Part shown: piece after piece, positions 62,861 to 64,000 of the stretch | How the letters are laid out: each line of letters starts with the position of its first letter | How positions within the stretch are numbered: the first letter of the stretch is position 1 | Source of the DNA: Pseudoscleropodium purum | Taxonomy: Eukaryota; Streptophyta; Bryopsida; Hypnales; Brachytheciaceae | Length of the DNA: 64,000 nucleotides | Assembly: GCA_963969395.1 (NCBI GenBank) | Contig: OZ017798.1 | Span: 22,374,173-22,438,172, forward strand | Reading direction: 5' to 3' | Program-made: the position numbers and the translations under genes | Notes under the pieces: generated by a model | Database searches by the model: none | What the model saw: only the letters and a program-made list of their open reading frames with translations | Told to the model about the DNA's origin: nothing

Positions 62861-64000
62861 CCCTAAAGTTTGTATGATAATTCAAGATTTTACAATTTTC
62901 AAAGATTTGTAATAAAACAATGCTTGAAAGATTGATAACAATGTTCAAATTTTTTTAAATTAATAACCAAAGATTACATGCACATGGTAAGATGTGCCCA
63001 CACTATCACCAATAATTTTATACATTAAAAATAGATTTAAAATAATAATTATTTCAAAATTTTATGTTAATATGGATAAAATTTCTACACTTTTGTTATA
63101 AAATTTTTTTAACAAGTTTGAACTGCCAAAGCCTCACTACAATAGTCTTTCAAATTTAATTTTCACTCAAATTGTAAAAAATCTCTCTTCCAATGCTTTT
63201 GAAGCTAGAAAATCATAGAATGCTTCTCATCTAAAATTTATAAAATATTTTTACTTAGTAATTTTCAGAATTTGCACCATAAAATTGTGGAAAATTATCA
63301 AATTCATCACAAAAATTAGGTATATGAAATCACTATTCTAATTGATTAAAATCATTTTTTTCATTCATCATTTACAGGGGATACTTTGACCTTTAGGGGC
63401 TATTTATGTCATGTAGTTTACTTCATTTTATATTTGCAAAATCTATTAGTAGCTTAATATTTTGAAATTCAATTTTTTCTATCAATTTTAATCACCTAAA
63501 AATATCTACAATAACATCTATAGTTAATATCTTTTTCAATTTATGTTTTTTTTTGTCTAAAAATCTTCAAACTATTGTATAATGTAATATTTGCACTTAT
63601 TATGATTGACACTAGATAATATACAAATTTTTCAATAAAAGAAAATATATTTTATTTGTGTGCACTTTCATATGGACATAATGATTTTATTCAATAATGC
63701 CATTAAATTTTATAAAAAATATAAATGTTACACAAGTAGACAATGTGGTTGTAATAATAAATAGATTAATACCTAAAGATTGGAGTGTGTTTTGGAAGTA
63801 GAAAAGTTCAAAATTGCCAATATTTGACACATGATCTAAAATCCAAAATTAAAACTTTTGTTTTGAATTCTGACTATAATAGTGTATTAACCCCTTTGTA
63901 TCAAAGGGGATGTTTTTGGATGTTGGAGAATTGAAAGTTGTGGAATACCATATTCATCAAATATTATAATTTCTAAACCCACATAGTATATTTTCTTATA
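62861..64000. other. AT-rich intergenic DNA
   Basis: No gene or element boundary recognised. Confidence 0.5.

Overview
The window looks like nuclear DNA of a land plant. Genes are sparse and rich in introns. Decayed Ty1/copia retrotransposons, CACTA (CMC) ends, a hAT element and foldback/MITE elements fill most of an AT-rich background. The ribosomal protein eL38 and PCNA proteins are plant-like. A bryophyte, most likely a moss, is my best guess from compactness and gene style, but nothing in the window proves it. Only three protein-coding genes look intact: one RPL38-type gene and two PCNA genes.

Layout. 1-12.6 kb: AT-rich repeats, including a small foldback MITE, a CACTA-like non-autonomous element (1719-~2682), two copies of another MITE and a ~750 bp foldback element, with a GC-richer island at 4.7-5.3 kb. 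12.7-13.1 kb: RPL38 on the minus strand, with a telo-box upstream. 13741-13940: a 200-N assembly gap. 15-16 kb: a copia LTR, primer-binding site and gag relic. 19.0-22.5 kb: a decayed, unclassified transposon-like protein gene on the minus strand. 25.2-27.7 kb: a copia pol relic on the plus strand. 27.8-32.1 kb: two nested CACTA-type elements, the inner one carrying a candidate spliced gene.

33.7-49.1 kb is the most interesting part. It is a complete but decayed minus-strand copia element with 190 bp LTRs, a primer-binding site, a polypurine tract and a near-matching 5 bp target duplication. A 9.7 kb hAT-type DNA transposon (38976-48701) sits inside it. That transposon has matching CAGGGTTGAC termini and an 8 bp target duplication with one mismatch, and it lies four bases upstream of the copia gag start codon. 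It carries two divergently transcribed genes: a hAT transposase (leftward, broken) and a protein-kinase-like gene (rightward, lightly broken). Four GC-rich clusters of CGGACGG/CCGTCCG motifs lie just inside each terminus and just upstream of each gene. A hAT transposon with a kinase cargo and shared motif arrays is my candidate for an undescribed system.

50.4-59.7 kb: two PCNA genes in inverted orientation, converging on a 4.2 kb spacer. The transcription units (2242 bp, introns included) appear identical. The sequences just outside are clearly related but diverged, which points to gene conversion between older duplicates. Two E2F-like sites survive in both diverged promoters. The spacer holds a broken thaumatin-like gene. 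59.7-64 kb: AT-rich DNA with a fragment of the foldback repeat seen near 6 kb.
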